Origin: Neoscytalidium dimidiatum
Lineage: Eukaryota; Ascomycota; Dothideomycetes; Botryosphaeriales; Botryosphaeriaceae
Length of the DNA: 64,000 nucleotides
Reading direction: 5' to 3'
Assembly (NCBI GenBank): GCA_037367355.1
Contig: CM074695.1
Location: forward strand, 2,542,001 to 2,606,000
Shown: positions 1 to 12,361 of the stretch, piece by piece
Layout of the letters: each line of letters starts with the position of its first letter
Numbering within the stretch: the first letter of the stretch is position 1
Translations under genes and position numbers: made by a program
The notes under the pieces: generated by a model
What the model was told of the DNA's origin: nothing
What the model saw: only the letters and a program-made list of their open reading frames with translations
Database searches by the model: none

Positions 1-823
1 GGCTGAGCACAAGCGTTTGGCGCCCGGGGGTGGTTGCACCCTAGTCTTGAAACAGCCGATCACAAGACACCCGGCCAATCACCTTACTCCCACCTTAACC
101 ACTACGCCCTCCCGCTCACTCCTGCCCATTTCAACCGCAATCCTGTCGGCGCCGCCCATCGCCAGCTTCCTTTTCGAGCCTCGGCACCGAGATGGGCTCA
201 GGGTCGCCCTACAATATGCTCGCTGCCGCTCCTCCAGGCCCATCTCCCGGGTACGCCGATGGATGCGCCCCGGGCTCCTGCCATCCATGATCCTCTCGCG
301 ACATCTCAGCCGGTTGGTCCAATGTCGGGCCTTCGCGCTGCGGGCACCCGCAGTCAAGCTCACATTCCGGCACAGCGGTCATGCCGGAGCAGCGTGCCTG
401 ACGAGCGCCCAGGCTGTGCGTCGACGTCGTCGCTCACACAACTGCGGGGGCCGAACGCTGGGCTGACCAGCGACCAACTTGCAGTCTGCGGCCTGCCATT
501 CGCCGCGTAACGATGCCGGCTCATTTCACTATAAAAGGAGTTTTTGCTGCTGTGTCTCATCAAGAGGCAGGCCAAAAGCAAGAACGAGAAGGCATCAGCA
601 AGCGAAACTTTGAGCGTGCTTTGAGTGTGCGGCTCGAGCCTACTCTTCTCTCATCAGTCGCACCTGAGTCCTGCTGCTCCTGTGCGCGTGCTCTCCGCCG
701 CCCCATCATTCGTTCTTCCAGCTTGTCAGCGCTAGTATATCTATCAAGCCTCTCCCATCCGGCCCTTCGTTCACCTCGACCACTAGAGCCTGCTTTTGCT
801 TGTCCTTGTGTTACCAGAAAGCC
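1..823. other. Intergenic region upstream of the amylase gene
   Basis: I see no convincing gene here. The open frames on both strands are Pro/Ser/Arg-rich and overlap each other. The right part is pyrimidine-rich and should hold the promoter and 5' leader of the amylase gene. CCAAT-like boxes occur near 73 and 318. Confidence 0.5.
530..538 (+). promoter_or_regulatory. TATA box of the alpha-amylase gene
   Basis: A perfect TATAAAAGG lies about 290 bases before the amylase ATG and is followed by a CT-rich stretch typical of fungal transcription start regions. Strong TATA boxes are common in inducible secreted-enzyme genes. I did not find a clear paired CGG site for an AmyR-type regulator. Confidence 0.5.
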
Positions 824-2717
824 ATGAAGGCATCCCTGCTCTCAGCTGCCGCGGCTATTTGCGGCACGGCCTCTGCGGCTACTCCCGCTGAATGGCGTTC
901 CAAATCCATCTACCAGGTCTTGACTGACAGGTTCGTATTCGTCCCGTCCCGAGAGCTTCTTTTCGCTGGTTCTTCAGGCGCTAATCCTAAGTTTGCCAGG
1001 TTCGCGAGAACCGATGGCAGCACCACTGCGGCCTGCAATACGCAGGATAGGCAGTATTGTGGTGGAACGTGAGTAGCCGGTACCGCCAGTATCATGTAGC
1101 TACGTATCTAAGTTCCCTCCAGGTACCAGGGCATCATCAACAAGCTGGACTATATTCAAGGCATGGGCTTCACTGCCGTAAGTTCATCTGTTCCGTATCC
1201 AGCCTTCGAAAACTTGCTCATCTGCGTAGATTTGGATTTCGCCTGTCGTCAAGAATTTGCCAGAGAATACCGGGTATGGCCAGGCCTACCACGGCTACTG
1301 GCAGCAAGATCTGTACAGCTTGAACGAGAACTTCGGTTCCGTTGACGATCTCAAGGCTCTCGCTGATGAGCTGCATGATCGTGGAATGGTAAGTGTTTAT
1401 CTCCCTATTGACTGTACTGTTGGTCATACGAGACATCCCGGCCCAGATCGTTCACTTTCTTGTTCCTTCCTACCCGTCTACACTGCAAATGTTGACCATC
1501 CGTATGTAGTATCTGATGGTCGATGTTGTCGTCAACCACAACGGCTGGGCAGGCTCTGCCAGTTCTGTGGACTACAGTCGCTTCATCCCTTTCAACTCGC
1601 AGAGCTACTACCATTCGTATTGCACCATTTCCGACTACAACAATCAAGATCTTGTCGAGGACTGCTGGCTCGGTGACAATACTGTCCAGCTTGTCGACCT
1701 CAGAACTGAAGACTCCGCGGTTCTGGATGGATACGAGACGTGGATCAGACAGCTTGTCGCGAACTATTCGAGTAGGTAACCCCTTCGTATGGCCAAGGAT
1801 ATTTACTGACACGTTGACTCTCAGTCGACGGACTGCGCATCGACACCGCCAAGCACGTTGATAAGGCATTCTATCCAGGCTTTCTGAACGCGGCAGGCGT
1901 CTTTGCAACCGGCGAGGTCTTTGATGGAAACCCATCTTACACCTGTGACTACCAGAACTACATGGACAGCGTGCTCAACTACCCTGTGTAGGTTTACGAA
2001 TAGGGAGAAGCATTGAACGAAACATCTGACCAAACCGACAGATACTACCCCCTCGTTAGAGCCTTCACCTCGCCCAGTGGCTCCATCTCGGACCTCGTCA
2101 ACATGATCAACACGCTCAAGTCGGGCGGCTGCAAGGATACGACGCTCCTCGGTACTTTCTCCGAGAACCACGACATCACGCGCTTCGCGGCCATCACTTC
2201 GGACGTGTCGCAGGCCAAGAACGTCATCGCCTTCAACATCCTGCACGACGGCATTCCCATTATCTACGAAGGGCAGGAGCAGCACTACTCGGGCGCCGAG
2301 GACCCGGATAACCGCGAGGCCGTCTGGCTGTCCGGCTACAACACGAACGCGGAGCTGTACAAGTTCACTGCCGCCGTCAACCAGATCCGCAACCAGGCCA
2401 TCTTCAAGGACGCCGACTACGTGACCTACCAGAACTGGGTCATCTACAGCGACACCACGACCATCGCGATGCGCAAGGGTTTCGACGGGTTCCAGCTGAT
2501 CACGGTGCTGAGCAACAAGGGCGCGAACGGCGATGCGTACACGCTGAACTTGGGCAACACCGGGTGGACGAGCGGGACGCAGGTCGTGGAGATTTTGACA
2601 TGCGCGAGGGTAACGGTGACGAGCAGTGGGACCGTGACGGTGCCGATGGCGAACGGGTTGCCGAGGATCTACTTCGCGGCGTCAAACTTGAGCGGCTCGG
2701 GGATCTGCAGCTTGTGA
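824..2717 (+). CDS. Secreted alpha-amylase, GH13, TAKA type, seven exons
   Basis: Endo-hydrolysis of alpha-1,4-glucan in starch outside the cell. Exons read 824-930, 1000-1068, 1123-1177, 1230-1388, 1510-1771, 1825-1987 and 2042-2717; the joins close in frame to 496 residues, close to the roughly 499 of Aspergillus TAKA-amylase. A signal peptide spans about residues 1-18 ([18 protein letters not shown]). All four GH13 regions are visible: [15 protein letters not shown] with nucleophile D224, GEVFDG with acid/base E248, and ENHD with D316. The protein stops after the C domain, so there is no starch-binding (CBM20) module. Each intron is 50-121 bases with GT/AG ends, and intron 1 carries a CTAAT-like branch site. 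Confidence 0.95.
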
Positions 2718-5022
2718 GAGAGGTGAGGGTAGGGTTTAGGCTTGATTTGCATGCTCGCTTCTCCGAGCAGGCGCTTTTTTTTTCCCCCTTCCGTTTGCTT
2801 CTTCCTATCATGGACAAATATTTGATCCCGGTGTATATAACTGGACATTCGTTATTCTTCTCTTTCTCTCGGCATAGGATTACGGCTTCGACCATCGTAG
2901 CACACGAACCTTGGTTTTGTGGGGCGCCGTTTTCGAATAACGAGTTTCTATTGCAGATTGGCTCAGCCTTTTGTTGATTCGCGCAGGAAGGCGTGGCTGC
3001 GGCAAGCGATGCATGCACATAGAACAGGAAACGCTCCGACAGGATGAGCTCGTGGACCAACGATGGCCAAAGCTCGTCTCCCCCCTCGTCTCAAACAGTG
3101 GTTATTGGGCAAGCGCGCCGCCAACCAGCGCCAGAATACGAGTCGACGCCACGGTTGCAGCGGGAAAAAAGCTTAAATCGACATATTCACGAGCAACAGC
3201 TCCAAGGGTCTGATACATTTGGTTCAAGACTTCAAAGTCAGACCAGTGGACTTTTTTTTGTTTTATTTTTTTTTTTGAGTGAAGGAAGGCTATGCACAAC
3301 GTCAGCAAATAATTGAGACTCACTTTGAAGCGGCCGAAGCGAGAGGCTTCAGCCCCCGCTTCCATCGAACTCCCTTCTACGCAGTCACAAAGCTTTCTTC
3401 CGTCCTTCGCATTCATCACCAATCAACCCAAAAAGCCTATCAGTAGACGACAGAGAGTCGGGCGATATGACTGTGCTGTAGGTCAGCAGACTTGGGGCCA
3501 ATTTTAAGTTATGTAGTTTTCCTGCCACTTCGCTACAAGTGCTGGCCCTTTGTCTCGGAGCCCATCCGGCGGTTGGCTCTTCAATAGGAACAACCCTTAT
3601 TCATATCTCCTGGAATGTTCGTCTTGGATGAAGTGCACTTTCTTACTTACGACGCTCTTCACGATGCTCCCGGCGGCTCGGATGCTTATGGCAAGTTCCG
3701 GAGCGCACCTTTGGCCTTGCGGCATTCGCTCGCTAATTGACCGACCTAGCGACTATCGGGGCTCGCACGAACGCACCTCCTGCGCAGTTAGCAATGGTGA
3801 GGTGCGTCATCTTTGCCGGCGGGCGGTGATGTCCTGGCATCCATCTTGAGCGATTTCCGGGGTTGGGGCTTGAGCCTGGTGGTTCGACGAATACCGGGAA
3901 GAAAATCAACACGCGGTTTGCTCGAATATGAGGATACTACATTCGGACGTGGGTGACCCATCTTATCCAGATTTCGATGGGGTGCGTTGAAAGATAGATG
4001 GGGAAGACTTTCCCGCTGCCTTGCACCACCATTGCAACCGTCGCCAAAAGATCTTTCAGGTAGTCCGCTACTCCGCTCAACAGCATTCCACTGTTGGTCC
4101 TTTTGAAGGACGATACTAGGCCATGCCAGGATCCCGATCGCGGCGTCATTGATCATACGCGGCACGGTTTGTCGGCGAAAGTGATGAGGAAATCTGGACG
4201 AGGCACTTGCATTCACGGTCTGAGACTGACAGTGGAACCAGGACCGAGCAACATCAAAGATCCCGGAATCTTGGAGCCCGAGCGCACTCTTGTGAATGTT
4301 TTAAACTACTTCTCTTGATCAACTCTCCCCTATGCCAGTGGTTTTACAGCATCTCGATGGCTCCAGGCTCCTCTAGGCAGCTTCGGTGAAGGTAGAGTTT
4401 GGGCTCGTAGGTTTGGAGGCGAGGCTATGTTGCTCCATAAGCTCGACCTTGACTAGATCCAGCATACAGCTTAGGAGGTGGAGAGCGGGCCCCATTTCTT
4501 GCGATGGACACGAAATCTCAACCGTTGCCGGCCATATGTTGTTGCTTCGAGTTACCAGAATGGTACGTGCTTTGTTCCCCTCGACAACCGACGAACCATT
4601 ACTTAGACTCTTACACTTTTTTTTTTTTTTCACTTGGTAAGCAATGTCTATAACTACATTCTTGTCCTTTGTGTGCAAAATAACACGGGGTGTTTTGTGG
4701 GGATCCATGTCACAGGCTGCATGCTTCACTACGGATGAGCAAATAAACACATTGGCTGGTTAAAAAGGGGGACATACACTAGATGTACTCGAAGCACAAT
4801 ATACAGCGCCAGCGGCATCGGATCGAGTATCGATAAGAATATTTGCAAACTCCTGGAAATGGATAGAAATGGACACGTGAAATCCCGACAGCATGTGCTC
4901 GTGCCCGCGAACAACAACAGTACTGGTTTCTACCCGCCACGCAGTCATCTCCACGCGCCGCAACGATGCCAGGAGCTGCGATTCCCAATAGCCATGAGCG
5001 GCAGGTGGCTTCAGTTCAACGA
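2718..5022. other. Intergenic region, no gene seen
   Basis: About 2.3 kb between convergent genes. Frames are short and overlapping on both strands. It contains T runs near 2776, 3252 and 4618. I see nothing else supportable. Confidence 0.5.
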
Positions 5023-6092
5023 TCAAATCCCACAAGTGATCGGGTGGTCTGCAGCGCCCCCCAAGTCCGCATTACATCTCGCACTGTGCCAAATGTTCTT
5101 GGACACTCGTTCTTCCACGACCGTGCCAGGATCCTGGCCGTTGATGATACTGTCGTGAGCACCGGGCATTTCGTGCTGATGGAACAGCTCCGGGTTGACC
5201 GCAAAGCATTTCAAACCTCCTCGCTCGCACTGGAAGTGCAGCCACACGTCAAACGCAACAGCTTCTCCGGTCGCGCGCTGGACGATGTCGCGCGCAACCT
5301 CCTGGCGAACGGCGTAGGCGAACGTGCAGACGGGCGACCCGGTCCGGTAGACGTAACGGAGCTTCTCCGGGTTGTCGCGAAGGCGAGGAATCGAGGTCGC
5401 GATTCCGGGCGCGATCGAAGGGTCGCGAAAAGTGGTGAGGAGCTTCTCGTCGTCGGGCAGCGAGCTGCCGCAGTGGCCGAGCCAGAGCACATCCCAGGCC
5501 GTGCCGTAGGGCTCGGGATCATCGCCCGCGTGCGCGGCCCCCGGGCTCGATGGGTGAGTCAAGCGCCAAACGGCCTCGGCCACCTTGACAGTCTGCTCTC
5601 GGATGGCAACATCCCAGTCCATGTCGTCCTCGAGGATCAGCGCGCTCTTGTAGCTGGCGGCTCGCTCCAGCGTGTACAAGTGCCCCAACCATGCCAACGC
5701 GGCGTTGCTCTTCAACTGTCCTTCGCTGTTCGACGTGAGGCGCTCTACGTCAGAATCATTCCACTTCGGCTGGACGGGATATTGGATGTCGAGGCCGGTA
5801 AATTTCGCAGCCTGTTGCATGCCGGTCTTACGCCAGGCCATTCGTTCGGGCGGGTTGTTCGGTGTAACAGCTAGTATGGCGGCAAACTTCATCGACTTAG
5901 TAAAGGCACGTCAGGACGGAGGAGTCAGGGCATCGCTACCCCCAAAGTCGAGTTGCCAGCGGTATCGTGGCGCGCCACAACATCCTGGCCCGAGGAAGCG
6001 CGAAGTCGCGAGTACTGGAATACGAGCAGGAGGACGAACACCGCCAACCCGGATTTGATGGCGTTGGCGCGCGAGATTCTAGGAATGTCCAT
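5023..6092 (-). CDS. Glycosyltransferase family 25 protein, membrane anchored
   Basis: Likely a Golgi or ER lumenal sugar transferase of the LPS-type GT25 family common in filamentous fungi; the acceptor is unknown. Exon 1 is 6092-5940 and exon 2 is 5895-5023, joined across a 44-base intron, giving 341 residues. Exon 1 begins MDIPRIS and holds one hydrophobic segment at about residues 12-27, so the protein is probably type II. Exon 2 holds the family pattern: NNPPERMAW near its start, ALILEDDMDWD at about residues 136-146 (acidic metal/sugar-nucleotide motif), and PVCTFAYAVR. The C-terminus after HPITCGI is short for the family, so a further small intron at the end is possible. Start chosen because it precedes the anchor and an internal stop forces the splice. 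Confidence 0.8.
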
Positions 6093-7194
6093 GTCGACGT
6101 TGCGGCGGGGAAGAGCGAAGCTACCGTTCGAAGAAGCATATATCAAGGCTCCTGCGCTTTTCTGCAGCGGCAGCGCCCGGCGCCAGCAGCAGGCAACCCC
6201 AGCTGTGCCGCAGCACAGCCGGTGACCTGATTGCAAACCGGTATATGCATGAGCAGATCATTTTGTCACATCGCTTGGCGAAAGGGGCGAGCGCGAGCGA
6301 GCCGAAGCGTCTCGCCTCGCTCGCTTGACCCCGGCGCCACCCGGTGCCTTTTCTCTAGCGTCCGCCGCCGCTGATAGATAGATAGGTCCTTCTGGTCTCC
6401 TCTACGGTGCAACGCAAGCATCAACCTCAAGCAAGCTTGCCCGTACCCTCCAAGCAAGCATTTTCGGATGTTTTCGTTGCCTCCGGAGTCTTTCATGTCC
6501 ATTGTTTTGCTCCCGCCACTGGGCTTTTTCCAGCCTCTTCCAGCGCTGACCCCCGTCCTGTGCTACCGTTATAGGCGGCACAGAAGCCCCAAACTGCGTT
6601 GGTTATCTCAAAAAACCTCTCAGTGACCGAGTCCTCGTACTCAGAGAAAGGGCGTGACGGTCCGGTAGATGCGTGTGACCTCTACTCGCACTTGTGTGAT
6701 CAACCTAGCATCTTTCGTGCGCGGCTCTTTTACCCCCGTGACAAGCCAAATGTGAGCGAGTCAGAGCCTCTCGAGGTTGCTGAAATACGATACGGATGAC
6801 AGTAGATCTTGCTCCATTCAGAGAAGTATTCGGGCACATCATACTGACACGAATGCACAGCCTAGGTTGGAAATCCTTTGGCGGCTGGAACGCCAATTGG
6901 AAAGACCAGGTTCCATATCTATCAGCTGTGCCGCACGCTAGGACCAGGACTGAGTCGTTCATGTCAGCGACGCGATGAATGCCCAGTGCTGTTGGCATGC
7001 GGCGCGGTCGTATACTGGGCGCTTGACTGCAGCGTGTGAATCTATAACATGGAATCCCTGTGTTGCTTTCAGAGTACCCATCTTTTCCGCGTCAGGTATT
7101 CGCAGTGCGTGTTCCATTCTTTGATTCAGTGTGCCACTCAGTTTTTCGTCTTGTTATGGAAAGGTGCAACTCCTCGAGCCGGCCTCATGGAGCC
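6093..7194. other. Intergenic region, no gene seen
   Basis: Holds the promoter side of the GT25 gene. Open frames are short and without recognisable features. Confidence 0.4.
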
Positions 7195-7989
7195 ATGTTT
7201 TTTGCAGTCGCCCTCCTGCTTCCGCACAGTCTAGCCGCTACCTTCAATTCCAATTAAGTCCGGACTGGAGCAGGCAAGTCTACACCACTGGTGTAATCAG
7301 GCATTGCGTGAGTGTGCTACCCCACGACGTGACCGCCTCCGCATCCTTTGAGATCTGGCATCTAATGGCCCTTTGGATATTCAGTTGAAGTCATAGGTGG
7401 ACTCACCGGCGATGGAAATCACGTCTTTACCGTAAACACGACGTGGATTGGCCCATGTCACTGGCAATACGTCGACGCGGCAGACTCGGGCAACTTCATC
7501 GACAGCGGGGCTGTTGATGTCACAAATCAAAAGTCTACACCTGCCGTAACCTGGCAGCCTGCAGGATCAGGGGTTGCCTGCGGAGTTCAGACGGTGACTG
7601 CCAGCTTAAGCGCGGGCCAGAAGGTTATCACAACGGCCACCATCATTTCGACAATCGCGGCCGATCCGACGGGCGCAACCCTTCAAAGCATGAATAATGC
7701 GGACAGTGCCATTCGAGACAGCCGGCCTCAAACCATCACGGCTGGCGCAGGCATAGGCATCGGAGTCGCTATCGGAGCTCTCGGAACAGGCCTTGTCACT
7801 GCTATCGTCTGGATTTGCATGCGCGAACGACAGAATCGCCGCGCGCCCGACACATCCGAGCCACCATACTACACCTACGAGCTGAATAACAGCACATCCC
7901 CACTGGAGCTCGACCACAGGCGCAGAACGGCGACGGGATCGGCCGCTGTGGAGTTGCCCTCAACACCGAAGTCGAGGCAGTCCAATTAA
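7195..7989 (+). CDS. Putative single-pass membrane protein; 5' structure unresolved
   Basis: Function not recognised. The supportable part is the last exon, about 7385-7989. It encodes an extracellular-like stretch rich in Thr, Gly and Val with two Cys (WIGPCHWQY and GVACGVQT), then a membrane segment (GAGIGIGVAIGALGTGLVTA), a basic stop-transfer (MRERQNRR) and a hydrophilic tail of about 50 residues. This layout resembles fungal WSC/Mid2-like or receptor-like surface proteins. A good intron, 7308-7384 (GTGAGT donor, TTCAG acceptor), precedes it. A signal-peptide-like start, MFFAVALLLPHSLA, sits at 7195 but reaches a stop at 7255-7257, and its frame does not reach the last exon by any splice I can find. 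It is either broken by a frameshift or mis-assembled here. Confidence 0.4.
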
Positions 7990-8825
7990 GACTCAAATAC
8001 GAAGACCTTTGTGACGGAATGCGAGTCTACATTCCTCCTTGGGACGAAGTGGTCGATGAGTTGGTAAATGCGGCAAGCAAGTATGGAACAGGGCGAGGTT
8101 GATTCGGAGGCAGAGTCAGTACATGAAGAGCTCTAGTGTGTTTTCATTTCCTCAGCTTCTTAGTTTTTACATTAGAGGAATGGCTTCGTAGAACTGTTGC
8201 TCTTTGAGGAGATCCAGCCGGTGGTATCTTACCAGATTACACTAAATATATCCTATGCACGGAAGCCAGACGGTAACACTGTTAACATCCGGTGAAAACA
8301 GTACCCTTCTGATAGTGTTCATGACGTTCGGGCCTTTGGACCGAAGCTTTGAAACGCTTGCATTGTTAAACCTGTTCACTCCGAAGTTAGTATGTTACCT
8401 GGAGAGGGAGCAACGGCCAGGGTTATGCCTTTTTTTTTTTTTTTTAGCTGCTTGGTCTGCGAGTTCGTTGCCTAGTACGTCTGTGTGGCCTGAAGCCCAT
8501 CGTATTGTGACGGTACTGTTGGACTTGGGACGAATGCTCTGGGACGGTCAGATAGAGAGGTACATTAATGTGATGGAATTATTTCAGCCTAACAGATACT
8601 GACGAAGAGCAGCTTCTACGGGGCTCATCTGCCCCTTCTCATCGAAGGCGGGTCCCCAGCAACCCTTGGCTCTCTCTTGGAGGATAATGACACGTTAACT
8701 CGCGGATGGGCTAAGTGATAGCTCCAAAAGGACTGAAGGTCGGACAGGGATAGTTCTCCGAAGCTCCGACCGGGCAATGCAGACATCGTCTTACTTGAAT
8801 ATTAAGGGATTATACTAGAAAGTAC
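7990..8825. other. Intergenic region, no gene seen
   Basis: About 0.8 kb with a T run of about 16 near 8430. Frames lack coding character. Confidence 0.4.
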
Positions 8826-9012
8826 CTAAGCGACATAGTAAGTAAGCCAAGTAAACGAAGCTCCCGAAGCGCCCGAACAGATTAGAATTAAAGATACTAA
8901 GGCCTCTCTAGTAAGTAAGCCTCTTGCTAAAGGAGCCCTCTTGCTAAGTAGTCTTAGTGAGCGCTTGCTTGCTAACTTGCTTGGATTGTCAATTTCCGCT
9001 TGCTTGCTGAAA
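8826..9012. repeat. Degenerate repeat-like stretch, possible transposon remnant
   Basis: Composition changes abruptly to a narrow vocabulary of short words: AGTAAGTAAGCC recurs near 8838 and 8910, CTTGCTAA near 8927 and 8940, and GCTTGCTTGCT near 8967 and 8998. On the minus strand one frame stays open through it with Leu/Ser/Lys/Arg-rich text, as in a decayed element reading frame. No terminal repeats, transposase or reverse-transcriptase motif is visible, so the label is tentative. Confidence 0.3.
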
Positions 9013-9762
9013 ACCCTGTCGTCACCTGCTCCTCCGCACGCCTTTCCAGAACTTGCACGCCCGTATCTCTCCACACCTTCGCCGTCTCCAGGCAGCGTCG
9101 AGGGCCAGGGGTGATGCGACAGGCGCGTGGGAGAAGTGACTGACGAGGAGGGCAACGGATCGCTTCAGGCGTAGGAAGAGAAGGAGTAGGGCATGTTGGA
9201 GCAAAACCTCGTATGCATCTGTATTCGTTGTTGTTCTCTCGTCTCTGAAAGAGCGGAGGAGCTAAACTACCCAGCGGCGCTAGCGCCGCGCTAAGCGTAC
9301 CTGCCATAACAGGGCAGATGCTATGGCCGTGATTTTGTGAATTCATGTAAGGTATTGAAACACGAGATTAGATGATTCAATTTTATGTCTGGGCGACATG
9401 TTGGAGGAGCCCTCAGCCAGCCGAATGGAGAGCTCAGCGAAATTCAGCTGGGTGTCTTCCCCGCCTCCCTTCCCTTTCCTCCTCTTTTAGATTCGGAATT
9501 TTCCAACGAAGCATGTTTGAAACGCCACCGTATGCGGTCTACATTCTCAATGAAGCTGAGAAGCATTCGCTATGTTCGATCCTGTTTTGGAGAAGACCGG
9601 GCAAGGCTGAGGTGGTTGTGGCGGATTGGGGGCCAGTTCCGTCTCATCCACTCGCTTCAGCTGCCCCGCTCATCAGAATAGGCAGCACGAACTCGGACAC
9701 CTACATCGACTTCCTTTCTAACCAAGCCTCTCATTCCAGCATTCAGGGCAGCCTCCACTCAC
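9013..9762. other. Intergenic region before the HET-domain gene
   Basis: Probable promoter and leader of the HET gene. A longer upstream frame opens at 9372 in a different reading frame and looks non-coding. Confidence 0.4.
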
Positions 9763-12361
9763 ATGGACCATCCGGTGCCCCACAGTCAGTCGGAATGCAG
9801 CGACCCCTCATGCGCCTATTATCCCCCGCTTGTATCGTGCTACGAGTACGAGGGAGCCGGGCGTCGAAGGGACCCGACTCCCGAAGAATGCCATATGCTG
9901 TTCCACAAAATCTGTCCCAGCTGCAAGGCGTTGGGGGATCCGGAGAGCAATTTGTGCGCGCACTGCCTGCACCTGCGGCTGGGCCATCTGCTCGTCTGCG
10001 TGGCCGGACAAGGGAGACGTATATCCTACGAAATCAGGACTGGGATAGTCAGGGAACTGTATCAGCGGAGTCAGCAATGCGATTATTGCCGATTCATGCT
10101 GCGATCGATCGAGGTGAAAGGGGTAGCCTGGCACGGTGTTTGGCGAGCCGAAGACCACGGCGATGAGGAGATTGTCTGTGCCGTGAGCGGCAGAGCCCAT
10201 GAGTACGTCATCACCGTGGGCGAATTCTCCGTGGAGATCTCCTACAGGAAGACAGACGAGGACAGAAAGAACGCCTCGCACGAGATTGGAGAACTCATCT
10301 CATTTCCGAGGTTGAGATCATGGTTGGCAAGATGTGAGGAACATGGTCGATCTACAGATGTCCAGAACAGGAAGGTTGATCAGCCAGACGGTATGCTTGT
10401 AATAGACGTCCACCAAGCTTGCGTCATCTCCGCGCCCGAACGCTGCAAGTACGTAGCTTTGAGCTATGTATGGGGCCCACCGAAACCGGATCAAGTCGAG
10501 GCTACTAGGCTTTCTATCAAAAACCTCCGACAGCCAGGAAGCCTTGACGGAAATGATATGCCTGCCACCATTCGAGACGCAATGGCAGCATGCCGCGAGC
10601 TAGACATACAGTTCCTCTGGGTCGATCGGGTCTGCATCATTCAAGATGACTTGTCCTTCAAAATGACGCAGATCAACTCGATGGACTCCATCTACTCCCG
10701 CGCAGTCGTCACCCTATGTGCGGCTGCCGGAAACGACTCGGACGCAGGGCTCTACGGTATCAACAAAACAGCTCGCACGCTCCGTCAACACAAGCTCACC
10801 ATAGCTGGCCTCGACCTCGCCAATGCTCTTCCTTCACCACGGATGTTCCGCAACGAGGCATGGTGGACGCGTGGGTGGACGTACCAGGAATACACGCTGT
10901 CGAAACGCATCATTCTGTTCTCTCCCTGGCAGGCGGTCTTTGAGTGCGACCATGGAGCCGTCCACGAGGGCTCCGCTTCGGAGGGTCCGACGCCTGAATG
11001 GAATCGCGCTGACAGACTGGCGCCGTTCCAGTCTTACCAACGCACTGTGGGAGAGTACAACCGGCGGATTTTGTCCTACGATACCGACATCTACAACGCC
11101 TTCATAGGAGTGTTCAAGAGCCAGTACGAAGTCCTAGAGGACTACATTTTCGGCCTCCCAGCGCGGGATTTCGACGCTGCCCTTCTCTGGAGACGCGGCC
11201 CAGGGACCAAGAGGGCGGCGAAAGATGGTCGCGGAGTCTTCCCAACCTGGAGCTGGGCCAGTGCTGACGGATGGGTGCGGTTCCATTCCCGATGCCATGG
11301 CCCCTTGACCACGTGGCACTATTTGCCGCAAAAAAGGAGCGATCCATCTCCTATCCACGCCAGTGGGAGTGATGGAGCTCATCCAGACTGGAATGCAGAT
11401 AAGCCAACAGGATACCAACCTCGTTTGGCCGTCGCAGTAGCGTGGCTCCTTGGACTGATAGATGCCCCCATACCAGCTGCCATTTCCGAAGCCCATACAT
11501 TGTCTGAGTTGGATCAGACGACAAAGAGCGCGTGGCCAACCTACCAAGCTTTCTGGAAATCCATTCGACAGTCTGAGCGATTGCTTCCGGAAGATGTGGA
11601 CCGCAAGCTACGAAAGAAGGAAGGACGTGTGGCTTTCCGGACCACGACAGCATATTTGAAGCTGCGAAACGTCAGAACTTCCTTGGGTGGGAAGTATTTC
11701 GAGCTTGAGGGGGGCGATGGTCGCACGATCGGGAACGGTTCGACCGATACTCACGACAGCTTCGACGAGCGCAATTTCCTTTTCGTAGCTCTTTCAGTGA
11801 ATGCTGATGGATCGAACCTTGGCAGAATACTCCTTGATGCTGACTCTATGCTGGGAAGGCCATCATCCGATCATACACTTCAAGAAGACGTGGATGACTC
11901 GTCAGCAGACAAATACAGACAGGCCGAGCTGTAAGCAGCACCAATCTCTAGCGGGTCCATTGAGCACTAAAATTACCTTGATATTACAGGAAAAGACAGC
12001 AGGTAGTCTGGAAACAAATGACGCCATCCATGTTGAAGGCGTCTCCAATTTTGTACACACCGCCACTGGAACCACCGCCTCCGCGCAGAGACGAAGAAAT
12101 GTGAGTGCATCGAAGGGAAAAATCTGGCATACTTGTGCGAGTGCTGAATGGGTTAGGTCTGAGTCGCACAAGAAAAGAAGCATCAGTCCCGATGTAACCT
12201 ACCACGATAGCAAAGAAACGCCTTTATCCCCTCCGCCAGCCCTCAACGTCATGATGGTCGAGGTCCACAACGGTGTTGCGCGCCGGCTCGGGACAGGAGA
12301 GGTCCTCATGGTTCAATGGGCCAAGCAGAAGCTCCGATGGGAAGTAGTTGTATTGGAGTGA
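9763..12361 (+). CDS. HET-domain protein (heterokaryon-incompatibility type)
   Basis: HET domains act in fungal non-self recognition and can trigger cell death after fusion; the specific partner here is unknown. Exons are 9763-11930, 11990-12100 and 12157-12361, giving 827 residues; both joins restore one frame. The N-terminus (about residues 10-115) has CxxC-like pairs (CPSC, CAHC, CDYC) that could bind zinc. The HET domain starts near residue 229 with YVALSYVWG, continues with LWVDRVCIIQDD near 284 and AWWTRGWTYQEYTLSKRI near 365, the three classic blocks. The C-terminus (MMVEVHNGVARRLGTGEV...) is the usual end of this protein type. No NACHT, NB-ARC or ankyrin/WD repeats are present. Start chosen at the first ATG before the Cys-rich region. 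Confidence 0.9.
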
